Assembly (NCBI GenBank): GCA_900751755.1 | Contig: CAADSP010000017.1 | Span: 1-19,717, forward strand | DNA: 19,717 bases | From: an uncultured Collinsella sp. | Lineage (GTDB): Bacteria; Actinomycetota; Coriobacteriia; Coriobacteriales; Coriobacteriaceae | Direction: 5' to 3' | Shown here: positions 1 to 7,663 of the stretch, piece by piece | Position numbering within the stretch: the stretch's first letter is position 1 | Layout of the letters: every line of letters begins with the position of its first letter | Notes under the pieces: generated by a model | Databases searched by the model: none | Told to the model about the DNA's origin: nothing | Seen by the model: only the letters and a program-made list of their open reading frames with translations | Made by a program: the position numbers and the translations under genes

Positions 1-99
1 CTGACGGTGCTCGTGACCGACCGCCTGGCTCGCTACTACGAGACGGTCACCAAGCACAACCTCAAGTATCGTCGCTACTATCACCAGTTCGACTACTAA
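1..99 (+). CDS. C-terminal end of an unrecognised protein
   Basis: An open frame enters from the left edge and stops at TAA (97-99), giving the last 32 residues of a protein. The tail is rich in Tyr, Arg, Lys and His and ends YYHQFDY. Codon use matches the rest of the window, and a hairpin terminator follows at 124-150, so this looks like a genuine gene end. No domain can be recognised from so short a tail. The aromatic and basic composition would suit a cytoplasmic tail or a surface helix, but that is only a guess. Confidence 0.6.
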   Translation: MTVLVTDRLARYYETVTKHNLKYRRYYHQFDY

Positions 100-123
100 G
101 AGCAAATAACGTTTGTGTAATTG

Positions 124-156
124 GGCCCCGCTCCTATATGGAACGGGGCCTCGTTT
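124..156 (+). terminator. Rho-independent terminator after the first gene
   Basis: An 11-bp stem with one C-A mismatch (124-134 paired with 140-150) closes a TATAT loop and is followed by TCGTTT. It lies 25 bp after the stop codon of the upstream gene. The U tract is short, so termination may be incomplete and the epimerase gene at 173 could also be reached by read-through. Confidence 0.6.
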
Positions 157-172
157 AGGTTGGAGAGTAATT

Positions 173-1009
173 ATGAGCTACCCCCTGCTTGCCGTCATGA
201 ATATCAGCCATCGTTATTTTGACCTTGAGGAATTCTTTTCTTCGGCAGCGGCCTCGGGCTATACGTGTTGCGAGCTTTGGACCGGGGCGATGCATCTGTA
301 TGTCGATTGCCATGGATACGATTCGCTCGAGCAGGTGCGGGAGCTGTCACAGCGGTATGGGATTCGGATTGTGGGGCTTTGTCCCGAACAGAACAACCCC
401 AAGCCGTGGAATATCGCGGCGCGCGGGAATGAGGCGCGTGCCCGCACACTCGCGTACTTTAAGAACGTTGTAGATATTGCGGAGGAACTTGGAGCCGAGC
501 AGGTCATGGTTTCGAGCGGCTGGGCATTTTTGAACGAGCCGATCGAGGACGCGTGGGGTCGCAGCTCCTCGATGCTGCGTGCGATTGCCGAGCATGCGGG
601 AGAGCGCGGCGTGCGGCTGGTGCTCGAGGCCCTACAGCCGGTTGAGTCGATAATCGTGAACTCGGCGACCGACACGAAGCGCATGATCGAGGCAGTTGAT
701 CATCCGGCACTTAAGGCGTGTCTGGATATGGGCGCTATGGCGGTGGCGGGGGATACCATCGACGATTATTTCGATCTACTTGGCGATGATGTCGCCCACG
801 TGCATTTTGTCGATGTTGCGGCAGATGGCACGACGCATCTTGCCTGGGGTGACGGCGACCGCGATATGCGCGCCGACCTAGATAGGCTGGTGGCGCGCGG
901 CTATCGCGGAGTTGTTTCGGCCGAGACCTATGACTGGCGCTATTTCGCCGACCCCGCAGCTGCCGATGCGCAGGTAATGGCAGAGTATCGTCGTGCGATT
1001 GGCGCCTAG
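173..1009 (+). CDS. FrlC-like sugar phosphate isomerase/epimerase
   Basis: This is a 278-residue TIM-barrel protein of the xylose-isomerase-like / AP-endonuclease-2 superfamily. Metal-binding residues expected for these epimerases can be placed at E152 (LVLEALQ), D185 (CLDMGAM), H211 (HVHFVD) and E251 (SAETYD). The stretch LEALQPVES resembles the matching segment of fructoselysine 3-epimerase FrlC, so the substrate may be a ketose or ketosamine, but it cannot be fixed from sequence. The protein is cytoplasmic and has no signal peptide. ATG 173 is chosen because GGAGAG lies just upstream and the sequence before it is the terminator hairpin. No other fructoselysine genes are in the window, so frlC is not assigned as a symbol. 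It could equally act on a myo-inositol or tagatose derivative. Confidence 0.75.
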   Translation: MSYPLLAVMNISHRYFDLEEFFSSAAASGYTCCELWTGAMHLYVDCHGYDSLEQVRELSQRYGIRIVGLCPEQNNPKPWNIAARGNEARARTLAYFKNVVDIAEELGAEQVMVSSGWAFLNEPIEDAWGRSSSMLRAIAEHAGERGVRLVLEALQPVESIIVNSATDTKRMIEAVDHPALKACLDMGAMAVAGDTIDDYFDLLGDDVAHVHFVDVAADGTTHLAWGDGDRDMRADLDRLVARGYRGVVSAETYDWRYFADPAAADAQVMAEYRRAIGA

Positions 1010-1097
1010 GTGGGGTTGGGCTGCGGCAATCTGCCCTATGTTTCCAAATGAATACGGTGTGAGCGGCTGCGACGGATTTTCCCCGCAAACACTCTAG

Positions 1098-1103
1098 TAT
1101 GCT
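1098..1103 (+). promoter_or_regulatory. Possible -10 element of the his operon
   Basis: TATGCT lies about 75 bp upstream of the hisZ-hisG start, after the end of the epimerase gene. No convincing -35 hexamer is found 16-18 bp further upstream. The placement, just before the leader hairpin, makes it the best candidate promoter for the operon, but the support is weak. Confidence 0.35.
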
Positions 1104-1112
1104 AAAGTACCC

Positions 1113-1142
1113 AGAAGACCGGCGGAGCTATGCCGGTCTTCT
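1113..1142 (+). other. Perfect 11-bp hairpin in the his operon leader
   Basis: Arms AGAAGACCGGC (1113-1123) and GCCGGTCTTCT (1132-1142) pair perfectly around an 8-nt loop. Only GTTCTAT follows, so it is a poor intrinsic terminator. If transcription begins shortly after 1103, the hairpin would form almost at the 5' end of the his mRNA. It could stabilise the message or serve as a regulator site, or it could be a weak terminator of the upstream epimerase gene. Confidence 0.5.
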
Positions 1143-1178
1143 GTTCTATATGAAACACAGCATGAGGAGGCTCACCAG

Positions 1179-2894
1179 ATGACGGCCACACCGTGGGGAT
1201 TCCGGGACATATTGCCCGAGGAGGCTCAGGCGCGCGAGGAGATTGCATGTACGGTGAAGGGCTGCTTCAGGGAGCATCATTACCTGCCGGTCGAGACGCC
1301 GCTGCTCGAGGACAAGGGGTCGCTCGAGGAGGGCGGTCGCATTGCGGACACGCCGTTTAAGCTCTTTGATGACGACGGTCGCCTGCTGGTGGTCCGTCCC
1401 GACAACACGCTGCCGATCGTTCGTCTGGTTTCGACTCGCATGCGCGCGGCCGATCTGCCGCTGCGCCTGCGCTATGAGGCGCCGGTGGTTCGCGAGTGTC
1501 AGCGCAATGCCGGTGGCTCGCGTCAGTTTACGCAACTGGGTTTTGAGCTCATCGGCGCGGGCGACACCGCGGGCGATGTCGAGATTGTCTCACTGGTCGC
1601 CGAGGCCGTGCGCAAGCTGGCACTTCCCGGTGCGCGCATTATCGCGGGCAGTGTGCGTCCGTTTAAGGAACTGCTTGCGGCGTGTGAAGATCGCGAGCTG
1701 GCTGCCGAGGTATTGCGTTGTGTGCACGCCAACGACTTCGTGGGCCTCGATGCCCGCGTGGCGAAAAGCACCGAGCCCGAGGCCGTCAAGGCCGCCATTA
1801 GCGAGCTGCCGCGCCTGCACGGTGGTGCCGAGGTGCTCGACCGCGTCGACGCGCTGCTGGCGGCGGCGGGCATTGTTGCGCCGCTCACGCGCGAGCTGCG
1901 TGCCCTGGTCGAGGGCCTGGCTCCCGAGGACGCCCAGGTGCTGTCCTTCGACTTCTCCATCATGAACTCTTTCGATTACTACACGGGTCTGGTCTTTAAG
2001 GCCTATGCCGGCGGCCTGCCCGATCCGGTGGGCTCGGGCGGTCGCTACGACTCCATCTTTACCGGCGCGTTCGGCGACGGCGTCGAGGTGCCGGCGGCGG
2101 GCTTCGCCTTTTCGCTCGAGCGCCTGGAGGCCGCGCGCACCTCGGCCGAGGATGCCGCTTCCGATGGTGACCATGCCGTGGGCCGTGGCGCCGAGGGTCC
2201 GCTGTGCATTGCCGTGCCCAAGGGCTCGCTTAAGGCCGACACGCTCGACGTGCTCGAGGCCGCGGGCCTGGACGTCTCCGAGCTGCGCGACCCCGGTCGT
2301 CACCTGATTGTGCGCGGCCGCGACACGCGTGCCGGCGAGGGCGCGGTCGGAGATATCGAGTTTGTCATTGTGCGCCCCAGCGACGCGCCTGCCTTTGTGG
2401 GCTGCGGCGGCGCCGACTGCGGCATCTGCGGCTGGGACTCGCTTATCGAGGCAGACCTCAACCTACTGCAGCTGGTCGATCTGGGCTACGGCCTGTGCAC
2501 TTTCATTGAGGCGGAGCCCGCATGGCGCGCCGGTCAGGCCGAGCGCAACTACGTCCGTCGCGGGTCGCTTCGCGTGGCCACCAAATACCCGCGCATCGCG
2601 AGCGCTTGGTATGCTGAGCGCGGCGTGAATGCCGACATCGTTTCGCTGCACGGTAACATCGAGCTGGGCCCCATCGTCGGCATGACCGACCGCATCGTGG
2701 ACATTACCGCCACGGGTGCCACCCTGCGCGACAACGACCTGGTCATCACCGGTCGCATCATGGACTGCACGGCCCGCTTCTTCGTCAATCCGGGTGCCGC
2801 GCGCTTGGATCCGCGCGTACGCAATCTTGCCGATCGCTTGGCTGCTGCCGTGAAGGGCAAGCATTTTGAGCCCGTCGCGGGCTCGGCACAATAG
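1179..2894 (+). CDS. hisZG: Fused HisZ-HisG ATP phosphoribosyltransferase
   Basis: This 571-residue protein catalyses the first step of histidine synthesis, joining ATP and PRPP to give phosphoribosyl-ATP. Residues 1-320 are HisZ, the class II histidyl-tRNA-synthetase-like regulatory subunit: TPWGFRDILPEE at the start, RPDNTLPIVRLV near 73-84, GGRYDSIF near 287-294. After a charged and Gly/Ala linker (about 321-340), residues 341-555 are short-form HisG, with IAVPKGSL at 344-351 and the PRPP-binding loop DRIVDITATGATL at 504-516. HisZ and short HisG are normally separate polypeptides forming a hetero-octamer, so one continuous frame is unusual. There is no stop or frame change at the junction. 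AGGAGG at 1165-1170 sets the start. Feedback inhibition by histidine is expected from the family. It is the first gene of the his operon. Confidence 0.93.
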   Translation: MTATPWGFRDILPEEAQAREEIACTVKGCFREHHYLPVETPLLEDKGSLEEGGRIADTPFKLFDDDGRLLVVRPDNTLPIVRLVSTRMRAADLPLRLRYEAPVVRECQRNAGGSRQFTQLGFELIGAGDTAGDVEIVSLVAEAVRKLALPGARIIAGSVRPFKELLAACEDRELAAEVLRCVHANDFVGLDARVAKSTEPEAVKAAISELPRLHGGAEVLDRVDALLAAAGIVAPLTRELRALVEGLAPEDAQVLSFDFSIMNSFDYYTGLVFKAYAGGLPDPVGSGGRYDSIFTGAFGDGVEVPAAGFAFSLERLEAARTSAEDAASDGDHAVGRGAEGPLCIAVPKGSLKADTLDVLEAAGLDVSELRDPGRHLIVRGRDTRAGEGAVGDIEFVIVRPSDAPAFVGCGGADCGICGWDSLIEADLNLLQLVDLGYGLCTFIEAEPAWRAGQAERNYVRRGSLRVATKYPRIASAWYAERGVNADIVSLHGNIELGPIVGMTDRIVDITATGATLRDNDLVITGRIMDCTARFFVNPGAARLDPRVRNLADRLAAAVKGKHFEPVAGSAQ

Positions 2895-2908
2895 CGCGAG
2901 CACGCACG

Positions 2909-2944
2909 GGCGCCCCAACGTACGGGCTGCGGGCCGTTGGCGCC
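2909..2944 (+). other. Imperfect GC-rich hairpin between hisZG and hisD
   Basis: CCAACG (2915-2920) pairs with CGTTGG (2935-2940), extended across a CC bulge by GGCG/CGCC. A TTTTT run comes only about 16 nt later, so this is not a classical terminator. It lies in the 104-bp gap after hisZG and might reduce read-through or mark an RNA processing point. Confidence 0.3.
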
Positions 2945-2998
2945 GCCGCCCGACCTCTCGTTTTTCGAACATAATCTCGACCGATAGGGGATACCGAT

Positions 2999-4435
2999 AT
3001 GAAGACGATCAAGCTTGCTCCCGGTGAGCGCCTCGTTACCAACCAGCTCAACCGCAAGGGCGTGTTGCCACAAAACATCGTCGACGCCGCCCGCGATATC
3101 GTGGCCAACGTACGCGCCAACGGCGATGCCGCGGTGCGCGATTACTGCCAGCGTTTTGACGGCGTTGAGCTGCAGAGTTTTCGCCTGCCGCAGGAGCAGA
3201 TTGATGCTGCACTCGAAGGCCTCGATCCTGCCTTTGTCGCGGCTCTCGAAAAGGCCGCACGCCAGATCCGCGAGTTCCACCAGCGTGAGGTCGAGCAGAG
3301 CTGGTTTACCACGCGCCCGGACGGCACGATGCTCGGCGTTAAGGTGACCCCGCTTGCTGCGGCCGGTATCTACGTGCCGGGCGGTCGTGCGCAGTATCCC
3401 TCCACGGTGCTTATGAACGCCATCCCTGCCAAGGTGGCTGGCGTTAAGCGCGTGGTCATGGTGACCCCGCCGCAAAAAGATGGCCTAATCAGCCCCTATA
3501 CGCTCGCGGCTGCCAAGCTCGGCGGCGTGGACGAGATCTATATGGTGGGTGGCGCCCAGGCCGTGGCCGCGCTGGCGTACGGTACCGAGACCATTCCGCG
3601 TGTCGACAAGATTACCGGCCCGGGTAACGCCTTTGTCGCCGCTGCCAAGCAGATTGTCTCGGGTGACGTGGGTATCGATATGGTTGCTGGTCCCTCCGAG
3701 GTCTGCGTGCTGGCCGACGCCACGGCCAAGCCCATGGTGGTCGCGGCCGACCTGATGGCCCAGGCCGAGCACGATCCGCTGGCAGCCTGCTATCTGGTGA
3801 CCTGCGACGAGCAGTTTGCGCGCGAGGTCGAGGCGGGTATCGATATTCTGGTGGCGCAGTCCCCACGTGCCGAGATCACGCGCGCTTCGCTCGACAATGA
3901 GGGCACCATCGTGGTGGCCGCCGACATGGCCGCCGCCGTTGAGGCCGTGAACACGGTGGCGCCTGAGCACCTTGAGCTGCACTGCAAGGACGCGATGGGC
4001 CTGCTCGGCGGCATTCGCAACGCCGGCGCTATCTTTGTGGGCGCTTGGAGCTCGGAGCCGCTCGGCGATTACGTTGCCGGCCCCAATCACACGCTACCGA
4101 CCGGCGGCACGGCCATGTTCTCCAACTCGCTTTCGGTGGAGGAGTTCGTCAAGCGCTCGAGTGTCATTTGCTATACACCCGAGGGCCTGCTCTCCGATGC
4201 TCCTGCCACGCAGCGCCTCGCCGAGGCCGAGGGTCTGTGGGCACACGCGCTTTCCGCCGCGCTGCGCCGCCGCGTGTTGGAGCAGGGCGAGGATGCCGTG
4301 AGCGCCGAGTCGCTCGCCGCGGCCGACCTGACCAAGGTTGCCTGGCCGGGCGACGCCGTGGCGACGGTTGCCGAGGGCGTGGACCTGGCGGCTGCAAGTG
4401 CGGATGGCGCTGACGCGGTCGTCGAGGAGGCCTAA
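2999..4435 (+). CDS. hisD: Histidinol dehydrogenase
   Basis: HisD carries out the last two oxidations of the pathway, from L-histidinol to L-histidine, using NAD and a bound zinc. Motifs include GIYVPGGRAQYPSTVLMNAIPA (split here as GIYVPGGR 123-130 and YPSTVLMN 133-140), ITGPGNAFVAAAK (205-217) and GPNHTLPT (361-368). Zinc ligands by family alignment are Q255, H258, D357 and H417, and the catalytic pair is E323-H324 in APEHLEL. The protein has 478 residues, about 45 more than usual; the excess is an Ala-rich acidic C-terminal tail from about 430. The start is ATG 2999 with AGGGGAT upstream. hisC begins one base after the stop, so the two are translationally coupled. Confidence 0.96.
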   Translation: MKTIKLAPGERLVTNQLNRKGVLPQNIVDAARDIVANVRANGDAAVRDYCQRFDGVELQSFRLPQEQIDAALEGLDPAFVAALEKAARQIREFHQREVEQSWFTTRPDGTMLGVKVTPLAAAGIYVPGGRAQYPSTVLMNAIPAKVAGVKRVVMVTPPQKDGLISPYTLAAAKLGGVDEIYMVGGAQAVAALAYGTETIPRVDKITGPGNAFVAAAKQIVSGDVGIDMVAGPSEVCVLADATAKPMVVAADLMAQAEHDPLAACYLVTCDEQFAREVEAGIDILVAQSPRAEITRASLDNEGTIVVAADMAAAVEAVNTVAPEHLELHCKDAMGLLGGIRNAGAIFVGAWSSEPLGDYVAGPNHTLPTGGTAMFSNSLSVEEFVKRSSVICYTPEGLLSDAPATQRLAEAEGLWAHALSAALRRRVLEQGEDAVSAESLAAADLTKVAWPGDAVATVAEGVDLAAASADGADAVVEEA

Positions 4436-4436
4436 T

Positions 4437-5552
4437 ATGGCCGAGCTGACGCCCCGCATGAAGGAACTCGTCCAGCCCTACCTGGCCGGTATTGAGCCCT
4501 ACGATCCCAACTTTACGCCCACGCGCATCAACCTTTCGGCCAACGAGAACACCTATCCCGTGCCGGCTGGCGTGCGGGAGGCGGGCGGCGCCGCCCTGGC
4601 CGCTACACCGCTCAACCGCTATCCCGATCCCATGTCCAACGATCTGCGCGACGAGCTTGCCGCTTGGCATGGTGTGACGCGCGAGAATGTCTGCGTGGGC
4701 AACGGCGGCGACGAGCTGCTCTATAACTACCTGTTGGCGTTTGGCGGCGCGGGACGGACCCTGCTCAACTGCCCGCCGTGCTTTAGCGAGTACGCGTTCT
4801 TTGCGTCGCTCTGCCAGACCGAGGTGCGCGACGTGTGGCGCGACCCCGCGACCTTTGAGCTCGACCAGGCAGCTGTGCTTGCGGCGGCGTCCGAGTGCAA
4901 CCTGGCAATCGTGACCTCGCCCAATAACCCCACGGGTGACGTGGCACCGCTCGACTTTGTCGCGGCGCTGTGCGATGCGTGCCCCGGCATGGTAATGGTC
5001 GACGAGGCCTACGTTGAGTTTGCCGACGATTTGTTTGGCGCGGCCACCACGGCGCAGGGGCTTATCGCCGAGCATCCCAACCTGGTGATTCTGCATACGT
5101 TGTCCAAGGCGTTTGGCGCTGCCGGCACGCGTCTGGGCTATGTGATTGCGGCGCCCGAAGTCATCGACGTGTTCGCGGCGATTCGCCAGATCTATTCGGT
5201 CAACGTACTGAGCCAGGCGGCAGCACTTGCCTGCGTGCGTGCCCGTGATGCCTACACGCCCGTGGTGGCGCAGGTCGCATCCGAGCGCGAACGCGAACAG
5301 GCCGCTCTGCGCGCGATGGCTGCTGAGGGCATACCCGTGGAGGCATGGCCGAGCGCGGCGAACTTTGTGCTCGTGCGTACGCCGCATGCCACACGCGTGC
5401 GCGAGCGCCTGCGCGACGAGTACTCGATTTTGGTGCGCGACTTTAGCTACGCGCCGGGGCTCGTGGACTGCTTGCGCATTACCGTGGGCACGCCGCGGGA
5501 AAACGATGAGGTGCTGGCTGCGTTTGCCGCGCTGGTGAAGGAGGAGATGTAG
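4437..5552 (+). CDS. hisC: Histidinol-phosphate aminotransferase
   Basis: HisC converts imidazole acetol phosphate and glutamate to L-histidinol phosphate. It is a 371-residue fold-type I PLP enzyme. Visible motifs are LSANENTYPVP (33-43), TSPNNPTGDV (160-169), VDEAYVEF (188-195) and TLSKAFGAAGTRLGY (221-235), in which K224 is the PLP lysine. The C-terminal LRITVGTPREND is typical of HisC. The start at 4437 gives the usual family length, and GAGGAGG at the end of hisD serves as ribosome binding site. Its stop codon directly touches the hisB ATG, which indicates tight translational coupling within the operon. Confidence 0.95.
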   Translation: MAELTPRMKELVQPYLAGIEPYDPNFTPTRINLSANENTYPVPAGVREAGGAALAATPLNRYPDPMSNDLRDELAAWHGVTRENVCVGNGGDELLYNYLLAFGGAGRTLLNCPPCFSEYAFFASLCQTEVRDVWRDPATFELDQAAVLAAASECNLAIVTSPNNPTGDVAPLDFVAALCDACPGMVMVDEAYVEFADDLFGAATTAQGLIAEHPNLVILHTLSKAFGAAGTRLGYVIAAPEVIDVFAAIRQIYSVNVLSQAAALACVRARDAYTPVVAQVASEREREQAALRAMAAEGIPVEAWPSAANFVLVRTPHATRVRERLRDEYSILVRDFSYAPGLVDCLRITVGTPRENDEVLAAFAALVKEEM

Positions 5553-6140
5553 ATGGACCGCTATGCCGAGGTAACCCGCAAGACGGGCGAGACCGACATT
5601 GTCGTCAAGCTCGACCTGGACGGATCTGGCGTGTGCGATATCTCGACCGGCGTGCCGTTTTTCGACCACATGCTCAACGCCTTTGGCCGCCATGGTCTGT
5701 TCGATCTGACGGTGCGCGCGGTGGGCGACGTCGAGGTCGACGCGCACCACACCGTCGAGGACACGGGCATCGTGCTGGGCGAGGCGTTTTGCCAGGCGCT
5801 GGGCGACAAGGCGGGTATTACGCGCTTTGCCGACGCGGCGATCGCCATGGACGAGACGCTCGTGATGGCCGCCGTGGATATCTCGGGCCGTGGGCAGGCC
5901 TATTGTGAGCTGCCCGTGCCGACCGAGCGCGTGGGCAGCTTTGATACCGAGCTGGCCGTCGAGTTCTTCTATGCCTTTGCACGCGATGCCAAGCTCACGC
6001 TGCACGTGCGCGAGCTGGCGGGCGGCAACTCGCACCACATTATCGAGGCCGCCTTTAAGGCCGTGGGTCGCACGATGCGCCACGCCTGCGAGCTCGATCC
6101 CCGCGTGCAGGGCATCCCCAGCACCAAGGGCTCACTGTAA
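5553..6140 (+). CDS. hisB: Imidazoleglycerol-phosphate dehydratase
   Basis: HisB dehydrates imidazole glycerol phosphate to imidazole acetol phosphate. The 195-residue protein is the single-domain form; the phosphatase domain found at the N terminus in enterobacteria is absent. The two metal-binding repeats are visible as DAHHTVED (63-70) and NSHHIIEA (159-166), and FFDHMLNAFGRHG lies at 36-48. The ATG follows the hisC stop with no gap, and GGAGGAG inside the hisC end acts as ribosome binding site. Lack of a phosphatase domain means histidinol phosphate must be hydrolysed by another protein, probably the PHP enzyme at 9402-10313. Confidence 0.96.
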   Translation: MDRYAEVTRKTGETDIVVKLDLDGSGVCDISTGVPFFDHMLNAFGRHGLFDLTVRAVGDVEVDAHHTVEDTGIVLGEAFCQALGDKAGITRFADAAIAMDETLVMAAVDISGRGQAYCELPVPTERVGSFDTELAVEFFYAFARDAKLTLHVRELAGGNSHHIIEAAFKAVGRTMRHACELDPRVQGIPSTKGSL

Positions 6141-6153
6141 CCGTCACAAGGGT

Positions 6154-6194
6154 AAAACCACCACGAAGGTGCCTGTCCCCTTTGTGGTGGTTTT
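6154..6194. repeat. Palindromic hairpin element between hisB and hisH
   Basis: Left arm 6154-6169 and right arm 6179-6194 form a 16-bp stem with one G-U pair around the loop TGCCTGTCC. It fills most of the 78-bp gap between hisB and hisH. The right arm ends in TTTT, so it could also cause partial termination or attenuation within the operon. It looks like a small REP-type palindrome, but only one copy is present in this window. Confidence 0.6.
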
Positions 6195-6218
6195 GGATGA
6201 TGAGAAGTGGAGGGTCGC

Positions 6219-6920
6219 GTGGGCGAACCGAAGATTGTGGTGGTCGACTATCACAAGGGCAACTTGTCGAGCGTCGTGCGCGGGCTTGCGCGCGCCGGTG
6301 CCGCCGCCTGCACATCGGACGATCCGGAGCAGATCCGCAACGCCGACGGCCTGGTCATCCCGGGCGTGGGCGCGTTCTATGACGCAATCGCCTTTATGCG
6401 CCAGAGCGGCGAGGAGGTGGCCGTGCTCGATGCCGTTGTCGCCGGAACTCCGCTGCTCGGCATCTGCCTGGGCCTTCAGCTATTTTTTGAGCGCGGCAAC
6501 GAGGGCGTGCCGGCGGACGAGGGCACGGTCGCGGACGGAAACGCTCCCGAGCAGGCTGGCGGTCCCTGGGTCGATGGCCTGGGTATTATGCGCGGCTCGT
6601 GCACGCGCCTGGAGTCGAGCCGCCTGAAGGTGCCGCACGTGGGCTGGGACCAGGTGCACATGACGTCCGCCGGTGCGGCCGATCCGCTGCTTGCCGGTTT
6701 TGCCGAGGGCGCCAACATGTACTTCACCCACAGCTACGCGGTGGCCGACGACGCCGATGCCGCCGATGTGCTGGCGCGCACGCACTATACGCGGAGCTTC
6801 CCGTGCATCGTGCGCCATGGCAACGTGTGGGGCTGCCAGTTCCATCCCGAGAAATCCTCCGCGCTGGGTCAGCGTATTCTTAAGAACTTCGTGAGCATCG
6901 TCGAGGAGGTTGGCCGATGA
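6219..6920 (+). CDS. hisH: Imidazole glycerol phosphate synthase, glutaminase subunit
   Basis: HisH hydrolyses glutamine and channels ammonia to HisF for imidazole ring formation. This 233-residue class I amidotransferase has the nucleophile C83 in GICLGLQ (81-87) and the catalytic H209 and E211 in CQFHPEKSS. The oxyanion segment IPGVGAF lies at 47-53. A GTG start at 6219 is preferred because GGAGGG ends 4 nt before it. A GTG at 6207 in the same frame would add four residues and has a poorer site. An insert of roughly 20 residues (about 92-117, acidic and Gly-rich) precedes the usual strand with GWDQV. The stop overlaps the hisA start by four bases. Confidence 0.94.
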   Translation: MGEPKIVVVDYHKGNLSSVVRGLARAGAAACTSDDPEQIRNADGLVIPGVGAFYDAIAFMRQSGEEVAVLDAVVAGTPLLGICLGLQLFFERGNEGVPADEGTVADGNAPEQAGGPWVDGLGIMRGSCTRLESSRLKVPHVGWDQVHMTSAGAADPLLAGFAEGANMYFTHSYAVADDADAADVLARTHYTRSFPCIVRHGNVWGCQFHPEKSSALGQRILKNFVSIVEEVGR

Positions 6921-7660
6921 TCCTGTTTCCCGCAATCGATCTGATCGGCGGCAAGGTTGTGCGCCTGGAGCGCGGTGACCGCAACCGCTGCAAGGTATAT
7001 TCCGACGACCCCGTGGCCGTCGCCCGCTCGTTTGCCGAGCAGGGCGCAAGCTGGGTGCATGTCGTCGACCTGTCCGCTGCCTTTGGTGAGGACGAGGACA
7101 CATGCGCTGCCAACTCGGCGGCGATTAAGGCCATCTGCGGCGTCGGCGGTCTGTCCGTGGACGTGGGCGGCGGCGTTCGCTCACTCGCGCGCATCGATGA
7201 GCTGGCAGGCTATGGTGCTCGCCGCATTGCGCTGGGCACCGTGCTCGTGACCGAGCCGGGTTTTGCTGAGGTGGCAGCCCAAGGCTTTGGCGAGCTGCTG
7301 GTAGCAGATATCGCCGCGCGCGACGGTCAGGTCAAGGTGAACGGCTGGCGTGACGGCGCGGGCGTGGCGCTCGACGATGCCGTGGCGCAGCTTACCGAGC
7401 TGGGCTTTAAACACCTGGTCTATACCGATATCGCGCGCGATGGCATGCAGACGGGCATCGACGTGGCGGCATATCGCCATGTGGCGCAGGTCGCGGGCTT
7501 TCCCGTCGTGGCGTCGGGCGGTATCTCGACGCTCGGCGATATTCGCGCGCTTGCCGCGGTGGGCGAGGGCGCCATCGAGGGTGCTATCACTGGTCGTGCG
7601 CTCTACGAGGGCAACTTTACGCTGGCCCAGGCGCTGGCCGCCGCCCGAGGGGAGGAGTAG
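6917..7660 (+). CDS. hisA: ProFAR isomerase (HisA)
   Basis: HisA opens the ribose ring of ProFAR to give PRFAR by an Amadori rearrangement. The 247-residue beta/alpha barrel begins LFPAIDLIGGKVVRL, with catalytic D8. The second acid is most likely D131 in LVADIAARDG. Phosphate-binding motifs VDVGGGVRS (81-89) and VVASGGIST (197-205) appear in the two half-barrels, and YTDIARDGMQTG lies at 169-180. In some actinobacteria this gene is the dual-function PriA, which also replaces TrpF; nothing here decides that, so hisA is the conservative name. The ATG overlaps the hisH TGA as ATGA. Confidence 0.93.
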   Translation: MILFPAIDLIGGKVVRLERGDRNRCKVYSDDPVAVARSFAEQGASWVHVVDLSAAFGEDEDTCAANSAAIKAICGVGGLSVDVGGGVRSLARIDELAGYGARRIALGTVLVTEPGFAEVAAQGFGELLVADIAARDGQVKVNGWRDGAGVALDDAVAQLTELGFKHLVYTDIARDGMQTGIDVAAYRHVAQVAGFPVVASGGISTLGDIRALAAVGEGAIEGAITGRALYEGNFTLAQALAAARGEE

Positions 7661-7663
7661 CCC

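Noticed and set aside
1010..1178. T-box riboswitch in the his leader
   Set aside because: No AGGGTGG-type T-box sequence or competing terminator/antiterminator pair is visible, and the leader is short.
1150..1182. His attenuator leader peptide (MKHSMRRLTR) overlapping the hisZG start
   Set aside because: It holds a single His codon and has no ribosome binding site; its AGGAGG codons are better explained as the ribosome binding site of hisZG.
4164..6083. A 639-codon open frame on the - strand across hisD, hisC and hisB
   Set aside because: It is antisense to three well-supported genes and arises from GC-rich third-position bias; its composition is rich in His, Arg and Gln with no domain.
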